64,000 bases of DNA from CAKZNE01 sp002695025. Lineage in GTDB: Bacteria > Bacteroidota > Bacteroidia > Flavobacteriales > Schleiferiaceae. Location of the stretch: the NCBI GenBank assembly GCA_913043285.1, contig CAJWML010000012.1, forward strand, positions 50,880-114,879, written 5' to 3'. How positions within the stretch are numbered: position 1 is the stretch's first letter; each line of letters opens with the position of its first letter. Position numbers and translations under genes: made by a program. Below are positions 18,588 through 28,800 of the stretch, one piece after another. The notes beneath the pieces are model-generated. The model was not told where the DNA came from and made no database searches. It saw nothing but the letters and a program-made list of their open reading frames with translations.

Positions 18588-19722
18588 TGCTTTTAACTCC
18601 TTTAAGATAAATGAAGAACCCCCGCATCAGTGCCAGGTTCATGTATATGAAATGCCCGGGATATTTCACCCAGGATAAGCTTTTACTCTGCGAAAATAAT
18701 ATACCCAAAAGTCCTACGGAAAGAAAGAGGAAATAGATTCCTGAGAACAGTGAGAAGATCCTGCTTTCCGGTGCCAGTAAGATGGAACAGATCAGCAGCG
18801 ATAACAGGAAAAAGGGGGTGATCCACCGCAGTACTTTATGCGATAAAAAAGCAATGCCTATGGGGAAGAAACGGTTCCAGATCATTTTACGAAAACGGCC
18901 CAGGTTCTGGAAGTTGCCGATGGATATGCGCACTTTACGCTTGTATTCTTCCGTACTGGCAATGCTTACATCCTCGTAGCATTTTGCATGGGTATTGAGC
19001 AGCACGCGGTAATTTTTTTCCATTACCGAAAGGCTTACATAAAAGTCTTCCATAAAAAAGAGGGGGGGTATCACCGGGAACAATTTCCTGCGAATAATGT
19101 AACAACCTCCTTCCAGGCCCATTGCCGCACCCAACAGGTCTGATTCCGCGCTTTTTAAACGGTTTTCCAATTGCAGGTAGGTGTTTTCCTGTTGGCTGAT
19201 ACCCTTTTCAAACACCTGGCGATACTCAATGTGGCCGCCTACGGCCCCGGTTTGGGAATCCTGCATAGAAGAAACCAAAGTAGGGATGGTGGCTTCTTCA
19301 AAAATGATATTGGCATCGGTAAGGATCAGGAGATCAGCGGTGGAAGCCTGGGTGAGTTGGTTGATGATGCCTGATTTTCCGGTGCGATCTTCAAAACGCG
19401 TGAGCCGCAAACCGGGATATTGTTTCTGCAGGTCGCGGATGATGCTATCCGTATTATCTGTACTGCAGTCGGAACCTATGTGTACTTTGATCTTTTCCTC
19501 GGGATAACCCGATTTAAAAGAACTGCGGATCTTTTCTGCAATAACGCTTTCTTCATTATGTGCGGCAAAAATGATCTCCACCTCCGGATGATTTTCCGGC
19601 CCGGCAGCCGGTTTTTTAGTTCCCTTGACACTATGAAGTAGCAACATCAGGGCGGGGTAAACCACATAGGTATGCAGGATACCGATGAGCGACAGGAAGA
19701 AAAGGATCTTGACTACCAGCAT
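18553..19722 (-). CDS. Membrane glycosyltransferase family 2 protein
   Basis: About 389 residues with one N-terminal membrane segment, a cytoplasmic GT2 (GT-A fold) catalytic domain, and three C-terminal membrane segments. GT2 landmarks are VEIIFAAHNEESVI, the DCSTDNTDS stretch, LLILTDANIIFE (DxD-like) and a late FMEDFYVSLSVMEK (ED motif). This topology is that of processive or polyisoprenyl-dependent transferases making surface polysaccharide or glycolipid. The ATG at 19720-19722 overlaps the TGA of the upstream GT4 gene (TGATG); a GTG codon just before is an alternative start. The 3' end overlaps ribB by 35 bases. Substrate unknown. Confidence 0.88.
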   Translation of the reverse strand: MLVVKILFFLSLIGILHTYVVYPALMLLLHSVKGTKKPAAGPENHPEVEIIFAAHNEESVIAEKIRSSFKSGYPEEKIKVHIGSDCSTDNTDSIIRDLQKQYPGLRLTRFEDRTGKSGIINQLTQASTADLLILTDANIIFEEATIPTLVSSMQDSQTGAVGGHIEYRQVFEKGISQQENTYLQLENRLKSAESDLLGAAMGLEGGCYIIRRKLFPVIPPLFFMEDFYVSLSVMEKNYRVLLNTHAKCYEDVSIASTEEYKRKVRISIGNFQNLGRFRKMIWNRFFPIGIAFLSHKVLRWITPFFLLSLLICSILLAPESRIFSLFSGIYFLFLSVGLLGILFSQSKSLSWVKYPGHFIYMNLALMRGFFIYLKGVKSNVWQPTTRNQN

Positions 19723-20915
19723 CACAAATACTTTTGATAAAAATCCAGTAATTGACGCCCCAGCCGGAAGGTATTGTAATGCTCTTCCACATTGCTGCGG
19801 GCGGCTGTTTCTACGCTCTGTCTTTTTTCCGGGTTCTCCAGAAGGTCAATAATGTTTTGTGCAAAGGCAGCAGGGTTATCCGCCAGCAGGATGTTTTCAC
19901 TATCCTTCAGTTCAATCCCTTCGGCACCCACTGGTGTGGAGACCATTGCTTTGCCCAGGGCCATATTTTCCACGATCTTGATACGCATTCCACTACCTGC
20001 TAAGAGCGGGATGGCTACAACCCGGCCCCGGCTGATAAAATCCGGCATGGATTGCACCGGGCCAACCACCGTAAACCCGGTTAAATGACGGTTAGCAATA
20101 GAAACCGGTAGATCACGCCCTCCCAGTGCAAAGGTAGTAGACGGGCGCTTACGGATGATGATGGGCCAAACCTTTTCCAGGAACCACTCTACACCCTGAA
20201 CATTCGGGGGCCAGTCAAAGCTGGCCAGGTAGGTTACGTCATAATCCGGTTCAACGGCTTGTGGCTTGAGTTCTTCCGGGTTTATTCCGCAAGGTATCAC
20301 CATGCTGTGCGCCTGGGGATTAAGTTGTAGAAGTTCTTCTTCATCCACGGGTGTAATGGGTACGATAAAATCCACCTGACGTACCATGCTCTCCTCAAAC
20401 TTACGAAGCCGGTTTACCTGGATCCGAAGGTATTGTTTGCGGAAGTAGTCGCTGAGGCCTTGAAGATGTCGTTCCCAGATCAGGTATTCCACATTGTGAG
20501 CGCGCAGGCTTATCGGGGCCCGGGAGTATTTTTTTAAGGTATCCAGGTATACCATCATAGCCAGGCCTTCTACCTGTATAAGGTCAAAGGTTTGGGCTTG
20601 CAGCTTTTCGATCAATACTTTTTCAAAGGCTTTGGCCGAAAAGCGTGAAACGTGGTACGGCTGCCCGTTCAATAGATTGATGAGAGCCCCGGAAGGGTGG
20701 ATATTGGTATTGGCGGTAACGGCTTCAAAGTGCAGTTTTTGGGGCTTTTCGGAAGCAATTGCTGCTGCGCTTTTGTAGTGTTTGAGGGTATTGAGGCTAA
20801 GCAGGCTTACTTCCGCATCATTGGCGAGCAGGCCATCTATCATCATCTTGATGGCAATGCTGCTACCATCATTTGCGGGGTAGGGAACTTTATTGCTCAG
20901 CAGGAGGATCTTCAA
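19722..20915 (-). CDS. Glycosyltransferase family 4 (GT-B) protein
   Basis: About 397 residues. The N-terminal half starts LKILLLSNKVPYPANDGSSI with the acceptor-side motif ISLRAHNVEYLIWERHLQGL. The C-terminal half is a Glycos_transf_1 domain: DVTYLASFDWPPNVQGVEWF, then GSGMRIKIVENMALGKAMVS, which holds the EX7E-type donor-binding region, and a final AARSNVEEHYN. It probably adds a sugar to a lipid-linked or capsular intermediate in the cytoplasm, with the adjacent GT2. There is no ATG: TTG at 20913-20915 fits the usual MKILLLSNK start, and TTG at 20937-20939 is an upstream alternative. Either overlaps the end of the lptF/G-type gene. Confidence 0.88.
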   Translation of the reverse strand: MKILLLSNKVPYPANDGSSIAIKMMIDGLLANDAEVSLLSLNTLKHYKSAAAIASEKPQKLHFEAVTANTNIHPSGALINLLNGQPYHVSRFSAKAFEKVLIEKLQAQTFDLIQVEGLAMMVYLDTLKKYSRAPISLRAHNVEYLIWERHLQGLSDYFRKQYLRIQVNRLRKFEESMVRQVDFIVPITPVDEEELLQLNPQAHSMVIPCGINPEELKPQAVEPDYDVTYLASFDWPPNVQGVEWFLEKVWPIIIRKRPSTTFALGGRDLPVSIANRHLTGFTVVGPVQSMPDFISRGRVVAIPLLAGSGMRIKIVENMALGKAMVSTPVGAEGIELKDSENILLADNPAAFAQNIIDLLENPEKRQSVETAARSNVEEHYNTFRLGRQLLDFYQKYL

Positions 20916-22377
20916 GGCTCTTCTTCTTTCGCCCGGCAAAGATGCTTGAAATTTTTTGAAAAGGTTTCAGGTAACTTTCAATGTTGAAGATGGCACTGTC
21001 TGTGGCTGATTTATAGGTGAGCCATACACCTATAGGAAAGAGAATGAAGTTAGCTGTCCACATAGCGCGGAAAGGGCTCCATACCAATTCTCGCCCCAGT
21101 TTCTCAAAAGAATAGCTGGTTACGTGGTATACGATGAATATCAATACGGATATGACCACTGGCATCCCCATTCCTCCCTTACGGATAATAGCGCCCAGAG
21201 GAGCCCCGATAAAAAAGAGCACAATGCAGGAGAAAGACACCGAAAATTTTTTCTGCCACTCCAGCAAATGCCGCGCTATTACTTTATCACGCCATAGATA
21301 TTCTGCAGCCGCGTTGGTGTAGTAAGCCTTATTGCTACGGGCAATACGCAGGGAATTCTGTATGACCTTTTGCCGGTCTACTGGGTCAATATTGGCCAGG
21401 ATGTCGGGTTTTATGGCAGCGGTGGTCACCTTTTGAGGTTCTTCTTCAGAAACTACGCTATCTGCGTTCATCATTGCCGTCTGGAAAGAGTATTTACCCG
21501 TCATCTGCTCCTCAAACTCCACCCTTCTTTCATCAAAACTCTGATGAAGGGAATCTACGGCATCATCCAGCTGGCGAACGTTCAGCATATCGTAATCCTT
21601 ACGGGCTCCCGCACGCATATCCCCACTCTGGAAGTCGGACAGGTTAAAACGTATCGTAGCCCGGTCAAATGATGATTTCACAAAGGGGTAATTATCCCGG
21701 TCCTTGAGTTTGGAGGGGTTCAGATCTTCGTAGGAGTGGCCTTCATCCAGTCGGATGTTGAGGTACATTTCATTATCTGTGATCTTCATCTCACCGGCTT
21801 CAGAAGCAATCACCTTCATATTGCCCATCTTTTTGGTATGGTCGTAAATGAAAATATTGCGGAGCTGGTTGTTATCCGGGCCGGTCTTTTCACCGATCTT
21901 AATGGAATACCCTTCAATGCCGGTGTAGAAAACACCCTGGCGGATATTCAGGGCCGGTTTTTTGTTGGTGATATTCCGGAGCAGGGTCTGGCTTTTAAGG
22001 TTGGCAACGGGGATTACATAATTGGCAAACAGGAACTGGCCGGCAGCTGCCATCAGCATAAAGATGATCAAAGGGCGCATTACCCGTATCAATGACAATC
22101 CTGATGATTTCATGGCCGCCATTTCGTTATGCTCGCCCAGGGTACCGAAAGTCATGATAGAGGACAGCAGTACCGCCAGGGGCAGGGCCATGGGTACTAC
22201 CGTGGCAGAGGTGTAAAAAAGCAGCTCGGCAATGTAGTACCATTCCACACCACGGCCTACCAGATCGTCAATGTACTTCCATACAAACTGCATAAGCAGG
22301 AAGAGTACCATCACCAGGAAAGTGGTGAGGAACGGCCTTATATAAGACGTAAGTACAAAACGATCAAGGGTTTTCAT
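20890..22377 (-). CDS. LptF/LptG family permease (YjgP/YjgQ)
   Basis: A 495-residue inner-membrane protein of the LptF/LptG family, part of the ABC transporter that extracts LPS and feeds it to the periplasmic bridge. It starts LDRFVLTSYIRPFLTTFLVM, has three membrane helices, a large periplasmic jelly-roll region (about 115-385) and three C-terminal helices (IVLFFIGAPLGAIIRKGGMG is the family signature). Bacteroidota often carry a single-chain or paralogous version, so LptF versus LptG cannot be decided. It begins three bases after lolA ends and its 3' end is overlapped by the GT4 start, suggesting one transcript with ftsK-lolA. Confidence 0.93.
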   Translation of the reverse strand: MKTLDRFVLTSYIRPFLTTFLVMVLFLLMQFVWKYIDDLVGRGVEWYYIAELLFYTSATVVPMALPLAVLLSSIMTFGTLGEHNEMAAMKSSGLSLIRVMRPLIIFMLMAAAGQFLFANYVIPVANLKSQTLLRNITNKKPALNIRQGVFYTGIEGYSIKIGEKTGPDNNQLRNIFIYDHTKKMGNMKVIASEAGEMKITDNEMYLNIRLDEGHSYEDLNPSKLKDRDNYPFVKSSFDRATIRFNLSDFQSGDMRAGARKDYDMLNVRQLDDAVDSLHQSFDERRVEFEEQMTGKYSFQTAMMNADSVVSEEEPQKVTTAAIKPDILANIDPVDRQKVIQNSLRIARSNKAYYTNAAAEYLWRDKVIARHLLEWQKKFSVSFSCIVLFFIGAPLGAIIRKGGMGMPVVISVLIFIVYHVTSYSFEKLGRELVWSPFRAMWTANFILFPIGVWLTYKSATDSAIFNIESYLKPFQKISSIFAGRKKKSLEDPPAEQ

Positions 22378-22380
22378 GCA

Positions 22381-23028
22381 CTATTCAGCGATGTAGTATC
22401 CGGGGTAGTTTTCCTTTTTAAAGGTAAAATAACCGGGAGCCAGTTTTTTGTTGGGTTCAAAGGAGGTGATCTGGAAGGTGGTTACCGTGCCGTTGGTGCC
22501 CCACTGTTTCAAAGAATGGATATAATGGGTGTCTTTTTCAATCCCTACCATGATCTTATCCACTTCTTCGGAAGCATTAGGCTTCAGGATCACGTATTGT
22601 ATGACTTTACCGTCTTTCTTTTCGGTTCCGCCCAGCTTGTAGCTGTAGCCCTTTTGGTAGAGGTTGAGGAGGCGGGTAGGAGTAAGGCCGGTTTCTTCAC
22701 CTTCCTCGTATTGGGTAACCTGTACTTCTTCATCCATTTCCAGGATGGTATACAGTTTATTGGCGTTTCGGATCTGCTCGGTACCCATGAACTTCAGGCG
22801 ATAGGTATCTCCCTTTATGGTGATCTGGCCTTTTTCCTGCTGGGTAACGGGTGGTTCTACACGGCTATTTTCAAAGAAGTAAGTGAAAGTAAGATACAGA
22901 TTGTCAAAAGAGCGCATCTTTTCAGAAGCCTTATTTAAAAGGGCTTTGGCTTCCTGGGTGGTTGTCTGGGCGAAAGCTCCGGAGCTAAGTATAAGAGCAC
23001 AAACTAAGGGGAGAAGTATACGTTTCAT
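22381..23028 (-). CDS. lolA: Outer membrane lipoprotein carrier protein LolA
   Basis: A 215-residue periplasmic chaperone. A signal peptide ends near residue 20 (ILSSGAFAQ) and the LolA beta-half-barrel begins AKALLNKASEKMRSFDNLYL, with EKGQITIKGDTYRLKF next. LolA accepts lipoproteins from LolCDE and carries them to the outer membrane, a heavy-use pathway in an organism with this many lipoproteins. It sits between ftsK (9-base gap) and the lptF/G-type permease (3-base gap). Confidence 0.9.
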   Translation of the reverse strand: MKRILLPLVCALILSSGAFAQTTTQEAKALLNKASEKMRSFDNLYLTFTYFFENSRVEPPVTQQEKGQITIKGDTYRLKFMGTEQIRNANKLYTILEMDEEVQVTQYEEGEETGLTPTRLLNLYQKGYSYKLGGTEKKDGKVIQYVILKPNASEEVDKIMVGIEKDTHYIHSLKQWGTNGTVTTFQITSFEPNKKLAPGYFTFKKENYPGYYIAE

Positions 23029-23037
23029 ATTGCGGTG

Positions 23038-25470
23038 TTATTCATTGGTTTGTTCATTTTTCAATAACTGTTCCAAAGACATTTCATCCGGTATCAGAAC
23101 CTGGCGGGCCTTGCTTCCTTCAAACGGACCGATGATGCCGGCTGCTTCCAGTTGGTCAATAATGCGGCCTGCACGGTTGTAGCCCAGCTTGAGTTTACGT
23201 TGTAGTAAAGAGGCGGAGCCCTGCTGGTGGATCACGATTACCCGGGCAGCATCTTCAAAAAGAGCATCGCGCTCGGAAGGGTCAAGTATATCAATGGAAC
23301 CTCCTTCATCTTCGCCTTTGTATTCCGGCAGTTGGTAAGCTTCAGGGTAGGCTTGTTGGTTGCCGATGTAGTCGGTAATATCCTCGATCTCCGGGGTGTC
23401 CACAAAAGCACATTGTATGCGGATGAGGTCGCTGCCACTGGCAAAAAGCATGTCTCCCTTACCGATCAGCTGATCGGCACCTCCGGCATCCAGGATGGTA
23501 CGGGAGTCGATCTTGGACGTTACCCGGAAAGCTACGCGGGCCGGGAAGTTGGCTTTGATGATACCGGTGATCACGTTTACCGAAGGCCTTTGCGTGGCAA
23601 TGATCAGGTGAATACCAATGGCCCGCGCCAGTTGGGCCAAACGGGCAATGGGTGTTTCCACTTCCTTGCCGGCTGTCATGATCAGGTCGGCAAACTCATC
23701 AATTACCAGTACGATGTACGGAAGGTAACGGTGGCCTTCTTCCGGGTTCAGCTTGCGTTGAATGAACTTAGCGTTGTACTCCTTAAGGTTACGGCACATG
23801 GCGTTCTTCAACAGGTCGTAACGGTTGTCCATCTCAATACACAAGGAGTTCAGGGTATGTATCACCTTAGTGGTATCCGTAATAATAGCTTCTTCTGTAT
23901 CCGGGAGTTTGGCCAGATAGTGCCGCTCAATTTTGTTGAAGAGCGTAAGCTCCACCTTTTTAGGATCCACCAGGATGAATTTAACCTGCGAAGGATGCTT
24001 CTTGTAAAGTAGGGAGGTGAGGATAACGTTCAAACCCACCGACTTACCCTGACCGGTAGCACCGGCCATCAGCAGGTGAGGCATCTTGGTGAGGTCCGCC
24101 ATAAAGGTTTCATTGCTGATGGTCTTTCCAAAGGCAATAGGCAGCTCCATATCCGACTTCTGGAATTTTTCGCTCTTCAGCATATTGCGCATGGGCACCA
24201 TCTGAGGATTGGTGCTGGGCACTTCAATACCGATGGTTCCGCGGCCGGGTATGGGAGCAATAATGCGAATACCCAATGCCGCCAGGGAGAGGGCAATGTC
24301 GTCCTCCAGGTTCTTGATCCGGCTGATCCTTACCCCCGCAGCCGGCACGATCTCGTATAAAGTAACCGTAGGGCCAATGGTGGCCTTGATCTTGGAGATC
24401 TCAATATTATAATTGTTGAGGGTGTCAACGATCTTGTTCTTATTGGCTTCCAGTTCTTCCTGGTTGATGGTGATGTTGCTGTCACCGTAGTCCTTCAGCA
24501 GGTCAATAGGAGGGAGTTTAAAGCGGGAGAGATCCAGTTTAGGATCATATTCCCCGAATTCTTTCACCTTGCGGTTTACTTCTTTTTCGCTCAGGGATTC
24601 TTCCTCTCCTACCGTTTCGATCTCGAAATTCTCATCTTCACTTTCCAGGGGTTTTTCAGGCTCATCTTCTTCTTCCTCTTCGTCATCATCACCCATAGTG
24701 TCAATGATCACCGGTTCGGTGAGCTCAGCTTCTTCTTCCGGTTCCTCTTCGTCCCCGTCAAAATCTATTTCAAGACGTTCTTCAGGTATCATTTCTTCCT
24801 CATCAAGCGCGGTGGCTGCGGTTCCTTCATCCGGAAGCGTTTCTTTTTTACGCCTGATAGCAGGCAGGCTCAGGTTGGCAAAAAAGGCATTGATCTTATC
24901 CGGGGTCCATTTAAAACGAACCGCCAGGAACACCAGCATAGCAAAAACGAGGACCACAGCGCTGCCCACCGGACCGGCAATAGCATTCAACCATTCAGCG
25001 GTATAGTAGCCGTTTCCACCGCTCCAGACCGGACTTGCCGGGTTTAAATAGGCCAGGGCGGTAGGCGTCCATATCAACAGGAAAAGAATAACTCCCGTAC
25101 TTCTTCGTAAACCGGCCAGTTTTACACGCAACGCAATGCGCAGTCCCAATAACACCAGGAACCAGCACACCAAATAGGCCGACACTCCGAACCAGTGAAA
25201 AATAAACTGGTGGCTGAGGGCTGCTCCTACCTTGCCCAAAACGTTTTGTACCTGGAAATCAGGATTGGCCAGCAGGGCAAAAAAACTATCGCTTACCTGG
25301 CTTTGATCCTGCTGCCAACTAAAGAAGTAAGAAGTAAATGCCCCGGCCATAAAAACGGCTAAGAACACCAGTAATATCCCCAATACCGTGTGGTTGGTCT
25401 TGTTGCTCAAAACCTGTTTGAGGGCCGAGGGGCCTGAGTTTTTTTTTGCTTTTACTTTTTGTTTAGCCAT
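23038..25470 (-). CDS. ftsK: FtsK/SpoIIIE-type DNA translocase
   Basis: An 810-residue double-strand DNA pump that couples division with clearance of chromosome termini at the septum. Four membrane segments lie in residues 28-187. A strongly acidic linker (about 215-295, runs of Glu/Asp) leads to the alpha and beta motor domains: Walker A GATGQGKS at 470-477, Walker B with DEFADL at 591-596, and IGIHLIIATQRPSVNVITG. The C-terminal winged-helix gamma domain (about 745-800) recognises KOPS-like DNA sites. The start ATG lies 22 bases after a consensus -7 box. The first gene of a compact run ftsK-lolA-lptF/G-GT4-GT2-ribB. Confidence 0.96.
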   Translation of the reverse strand: MAKQKVKAKKNSGPSALKQVLSNKTNHTVLGILLVFLAVFMAGAFTSYFFSWQQDQSQVSDSFFALLANPDFQVQNVLGKVGAALSHQFIFHWFGVSAYLVCWFLVLLGLRIALRVKLAGLRRSTGVILFLLIWTPTALAYLNPASPVWSGGNGYYTAEWLNAIAGPVGSAVVLVFAMLVFLAVRFKWTPDKINAFFANLSLPAIRRKKETLPDEGTAATALDEEEMIPEERLEIDFDGDEEEPEEEAELTEPVIIDTMGDDDEEEEEDEPEKPLESEDENFEIETVGEEESLSEKEVNRKVKEFGEYDPKLDLSRFKLPPIDLLKDYGDSNITINQEELEANKNKIVDTLNNYNIEISKIKATIGPTVTLYEIVPAAGVRISRIKNLEDDIALSLAALGIRIIAPIPGRGTIGIEVPSTNPQMVPMRNMLKSEKFQKSDMELPIAFGKTISNETFMADLTKMPHLLMAGATGQGKSVGLNVILTSLLYKKHPSQVKFILVDPKKVELTLFNKIERHYLAKLPDTEEAIITDTTKVIHTLNSLCIEMDNRYDLLKNAMCRNLKEYNAKFIQRKLNPEEGHRYLPYIVLVIDEFADLIMTAGKEVETPIARLAQLARAIGIHLIIATQRPSVNVITGIIKANFPARVAFRVTSKIDSRTILDAGGADQLIGKGDMLFASGSDLIRIQCAFVDTPEIEDITDYIGNQQAYPEAYQLPEYKGEDEGGSIDILDPSERDALFEDAARVIVIHQQGSASLLQRKLKLGYNRAGRIIDQLEAAGIIGPFEGSKARQVLIPDEMSLEQLLKNEQTNE

Positions 25471-25492
25471 TCAAGCTGGAAATTTCCGCTGC

Positions 25493-25500
25493 CAAAAATA
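25493..25500 (-). promoter_or_regulatory. -7 promoter box for ftsK run
   Basis: The minus strand reads TATTTTTG, an exact TAnnTTTG match, 22 bases before the ftsK ATG. It is likely the main promoter for the six-gene ftsK-to-ribB run, since no other gap in that run is longer than nine bases. Confidence 0.5.
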
Positions 25501-25809
25501 AGAACATTAATACAGCCTTTTGTTCATGAACCGTAATTTGAATGCAACGCCTCTTAAGCGATTTTAACCTTATGCTATCCGAAATGAAGTTTCGAACGGG
25601 GATGTTCAAACCTAAGTCATATTTCCGTATGAAGTTAAAGTAATAATCTAAAAAATTGATTTTAAATTACTATTCTCAAAAGTTTAATTAATTTGAAATC
25701 AATTAAATAGTCAAAAGTGCGGAGGGTACTAAAAAGCTGAAATGCTTATTTTCGCGAAGTGCCGGGCCTGATACGTTTTTCCCAGAAAAGGCAGGATTTT
25801 AGAAATGGT
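25501..25809. other. AT-rich divergent intergenic region
   Basis: About 300 bases between ftsK and the giant PKD gene with no supportable gene. The plus-strand half is very AT-rich (25640-25710). A near-consensus box TATTTTCG at 25747-25754 lies 4 bases before a GTG (25759) that is in frame with the giant gene and about 55 bases before the preferred ATG. Confidence 0.6.
25747..25754 (+). promoter_or_regulatory. Putative -7 box for the giant PKD gene
   Basis: TATTTTCG differs by one base from TAnnTTTG. It precedes GTG at 25759 by four bases and ATG at 25810 by 55 bases, so it bears on the start choice for the giant gene. No -33 TTTG at the right spacing was seen. Confidence 0.35.
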
Positions 25810-28800
25810 ATGATGCGGATTTTCCGGGTAATATTTACGTTACTGCTGATCGTTAATGTTCAGCACTTGCGGGCTCAACTGAACGTTTCCGCCAATCCTG
25901 CTATACAGAACGGTACCGTTTTTCTTTGCCTGGATGATGGCAATACGATCACTTTTACCGCCTCCTATACCGGGGCGAGTGACAGCATTATCTGGAATTT
26001 TAGCGGAGGAAATAGTACCGGTGCCAGCGGTTCGGGAAATCATACGGTGACTTATGCCGCTACGGGTAATTTTTCGGCTATCGTGCGGGCGTATTCCCTG
26101 GGTATGGTGGCAGACAGTGTATTCCTCAATGTACAGGTAAACCAGTTGGCTATCCCCAGCTTCACAGTGCCGGATACCGTTTGTGAAAGTGATGCCCCCA
26201 TCACGCTGAGCGGGATCCCTGCAGGAGGTGTTTTTAGCGGACCGGGTGTTTCCAATGGCGTTTTTGATCCTGATGTACCTTCTGTCAATACGCTTCATAC
26301 CCTTACGTATACGGTAACTACCGGGGCTTGTACAGAATCCACCACGCGCACTATTTATATAAAGGATGCTCCAGAACCGGCTTTGAGGGCCAATGGCTTT
26401 GGTACACCCTGGCAGGGTATATTGACCTATTCCAGTTGCGACTCGGCCAGCAATACAAGTACCTTTACTTTTTACAACCAGTCCTTTGACAATAGTTATA
26501 AATCCTATACCCTCACTTTCGGGGATGGTAGCCCCGCTATGTCCGGAGCAGTTTTTCCGAACAACCTGGGGGCCGGTATAGCACACCAATATGTGGGTGC
26601 AGGTTTGTACACGGTAACCCTCACTTTGAATTACCCCAACGGCTGCAGCCGCACGGATACCATCAATGTATTTATAGGGCAACAACCGGCTGTGGGTTTC
26701 AGCATTCCGGGAGGAACCATTAACCAGTGTATTCCGCGAGACAACGGCTTTATTGAGATATGTGTGGCTGTGACCGGGGTTTCCGGTAATAACCCGGAGA
26801 CTGTCTATACCTTATCTTCCAACGATGGAAGCCCGGATGTGATCTTTAGCCATCCACCGCCCGACACGGTATGTCACCAGTTCTCCCTGAGTTCCTGTGG
26901 CTACAATTCTGCCAAATTCAACAATGCCTTTGAATTGAGTTTCAGAGCTTCCAACCCCTGTTCGGAAAGGTCCAGTACGGTAGAGCCTATTTATATCTCC
27001 GCTCCCTCTTACGCGGGCCTTGAAAACGAGCCGGATGCCTGTGTAAATCAATCCGTATTGATCCAGGACACCTCCCTGGTAGGCGGTGTGGTACGTAACG
27101 GTACCTGTATTGTGGATGGCAAAACCATCTGGTCCATAAGTCCCTCTACCTATACCGTGGCAGGAGGCCAGGCCAGCCTGGGAAGTACCTTTGGCAGTTC
27201 CGATCCTATCAACTGGCTTTCCGGGGCCAACCCGCTGGATATCACTTTTCACCAGACGGGATTCTATACCATCCAGCAAATGGTAGGTAATGCCCAGGAA
27301 TGTACGAATGACACCAATACCCGCATCATCTGTATTGATTCCATTCCCGATGCTGATTTTGTATTGAGCGATGACACCATTTGCAGTGGTGAATCCGTAG
27401 TGGCAAGTTTTGTGGGACAGATACAATCGGTTTGCCAGACACTGGACCTGCAATGGAATGTACTACCGGCCAATGGTTGGTTCTTTGGTCCCACCGGGGT
27501 GCTGGATACTACCCAGTCCATCACCTTCACCAGCAGCGGCATTTATGTGGTGGAATTGCGGGCAGGAAATAATTGCGATACGGTCATAGTAACGGATACC
27601 CTGGTGGTACAGGGTGTGCCCAGCCTGGTAATGCCGGAGGATACAGCCCTATGTAGCTTTACCGTGCTGGATTTTACCGATAGCTTGCTGATCCCGGTGG
27701 TCTTTGACAGCCTGGCTCCGGTAACTTCCTACCAGTGGAATATATTCCCGGCCACGGGATGGAGCTTTGAGAATGGTACCAATGCCGGTACAGCTCTGCC
27801 CATGCTGCAGTTTTCGCAACACGGAAGTTATATAGTGAGTCTTACGGCCACCAATGGTTGCGACAGCTTTACCGATTCCATGAACGTACTGATCCTGCAG
27901 CGCCCGGAATTGGATAGTATTCCCGATACGCTGCTTTGTTACAACAGTAGCCTCGGATTACAGGCTAATGCCAACTTTGGGCTGGCTCCCTACAATTTTG
28001 AATGGAGTATAGTGGGGCAAGGGGTATTTGCTACTTCGGATTCGGTTTTCTTCTCGGGTTTGGTTGTCGATACCAGCGTATTTCTGCGGGTAACGGACTC
28101 CCTGGGTTGTACGGACAGCACCAGTTTTATCATCCGTGTGACCCCGGAGCTTACGGTAGATGCCGGGGTGGATCAATCCATTTGTTACTCCGATTCTCTA
28201 CAGCTTAATGGAGTGGTGACGGGTGGACTGCCTCCTTACACCATTTCCTGGAGTCCTTCTGCCGGTCTATCCGATACCGCAATCCTCAATCCTGCCCGCA
28301 CTACTTTGGACTCCACGGTAGTATACCACCTGGTGATTACGGATTCCCTGGGCTGTACCGTGGAGGATTCGGTAGAAATTGAAGTATTTCCGTTAACCGA
28401 TCTTCAGATAGGAGGGGATACCAGCCTGTGCCTGAATGGAGGGAATGTTACTTTTCCGGCTGTGCCGGCCGGAGGTAACTGGACCGGAACCGGTGTAACA
28501 GCAGGCGGTACCTTCGATCCCCTGGCGGCAGGAGTGGGGAACTATCTCCTCAGTTACGGGTATACGGATGCCTTCGGATGCGAGTACGCAGATAGCCTTG
28601 CGGTAAACGTGGTCCTTCAGCCTGCAGTTTCCTTTGAAATTGTGGGTAACACAGCCGGTTGTTCAGCTTTGGAAGTAGTGGTGGCAGACAGTTCCGGAAG
28701 TACTGGAAACTGGTTCGTCAACAACCAACCGGTGGTGCTCAATAATACCGATACGCTGGTATTCACAAACCTCTCCCATACCCGTGATTCTATTGTTACC

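Noticed and set aside
24569..25006. Ser-rich plus-strand reading frame opposite ftsK
   Set aside because: It is the antisense of the acidic Glu/Asp linker of FtsK and shows no independent coding signature.
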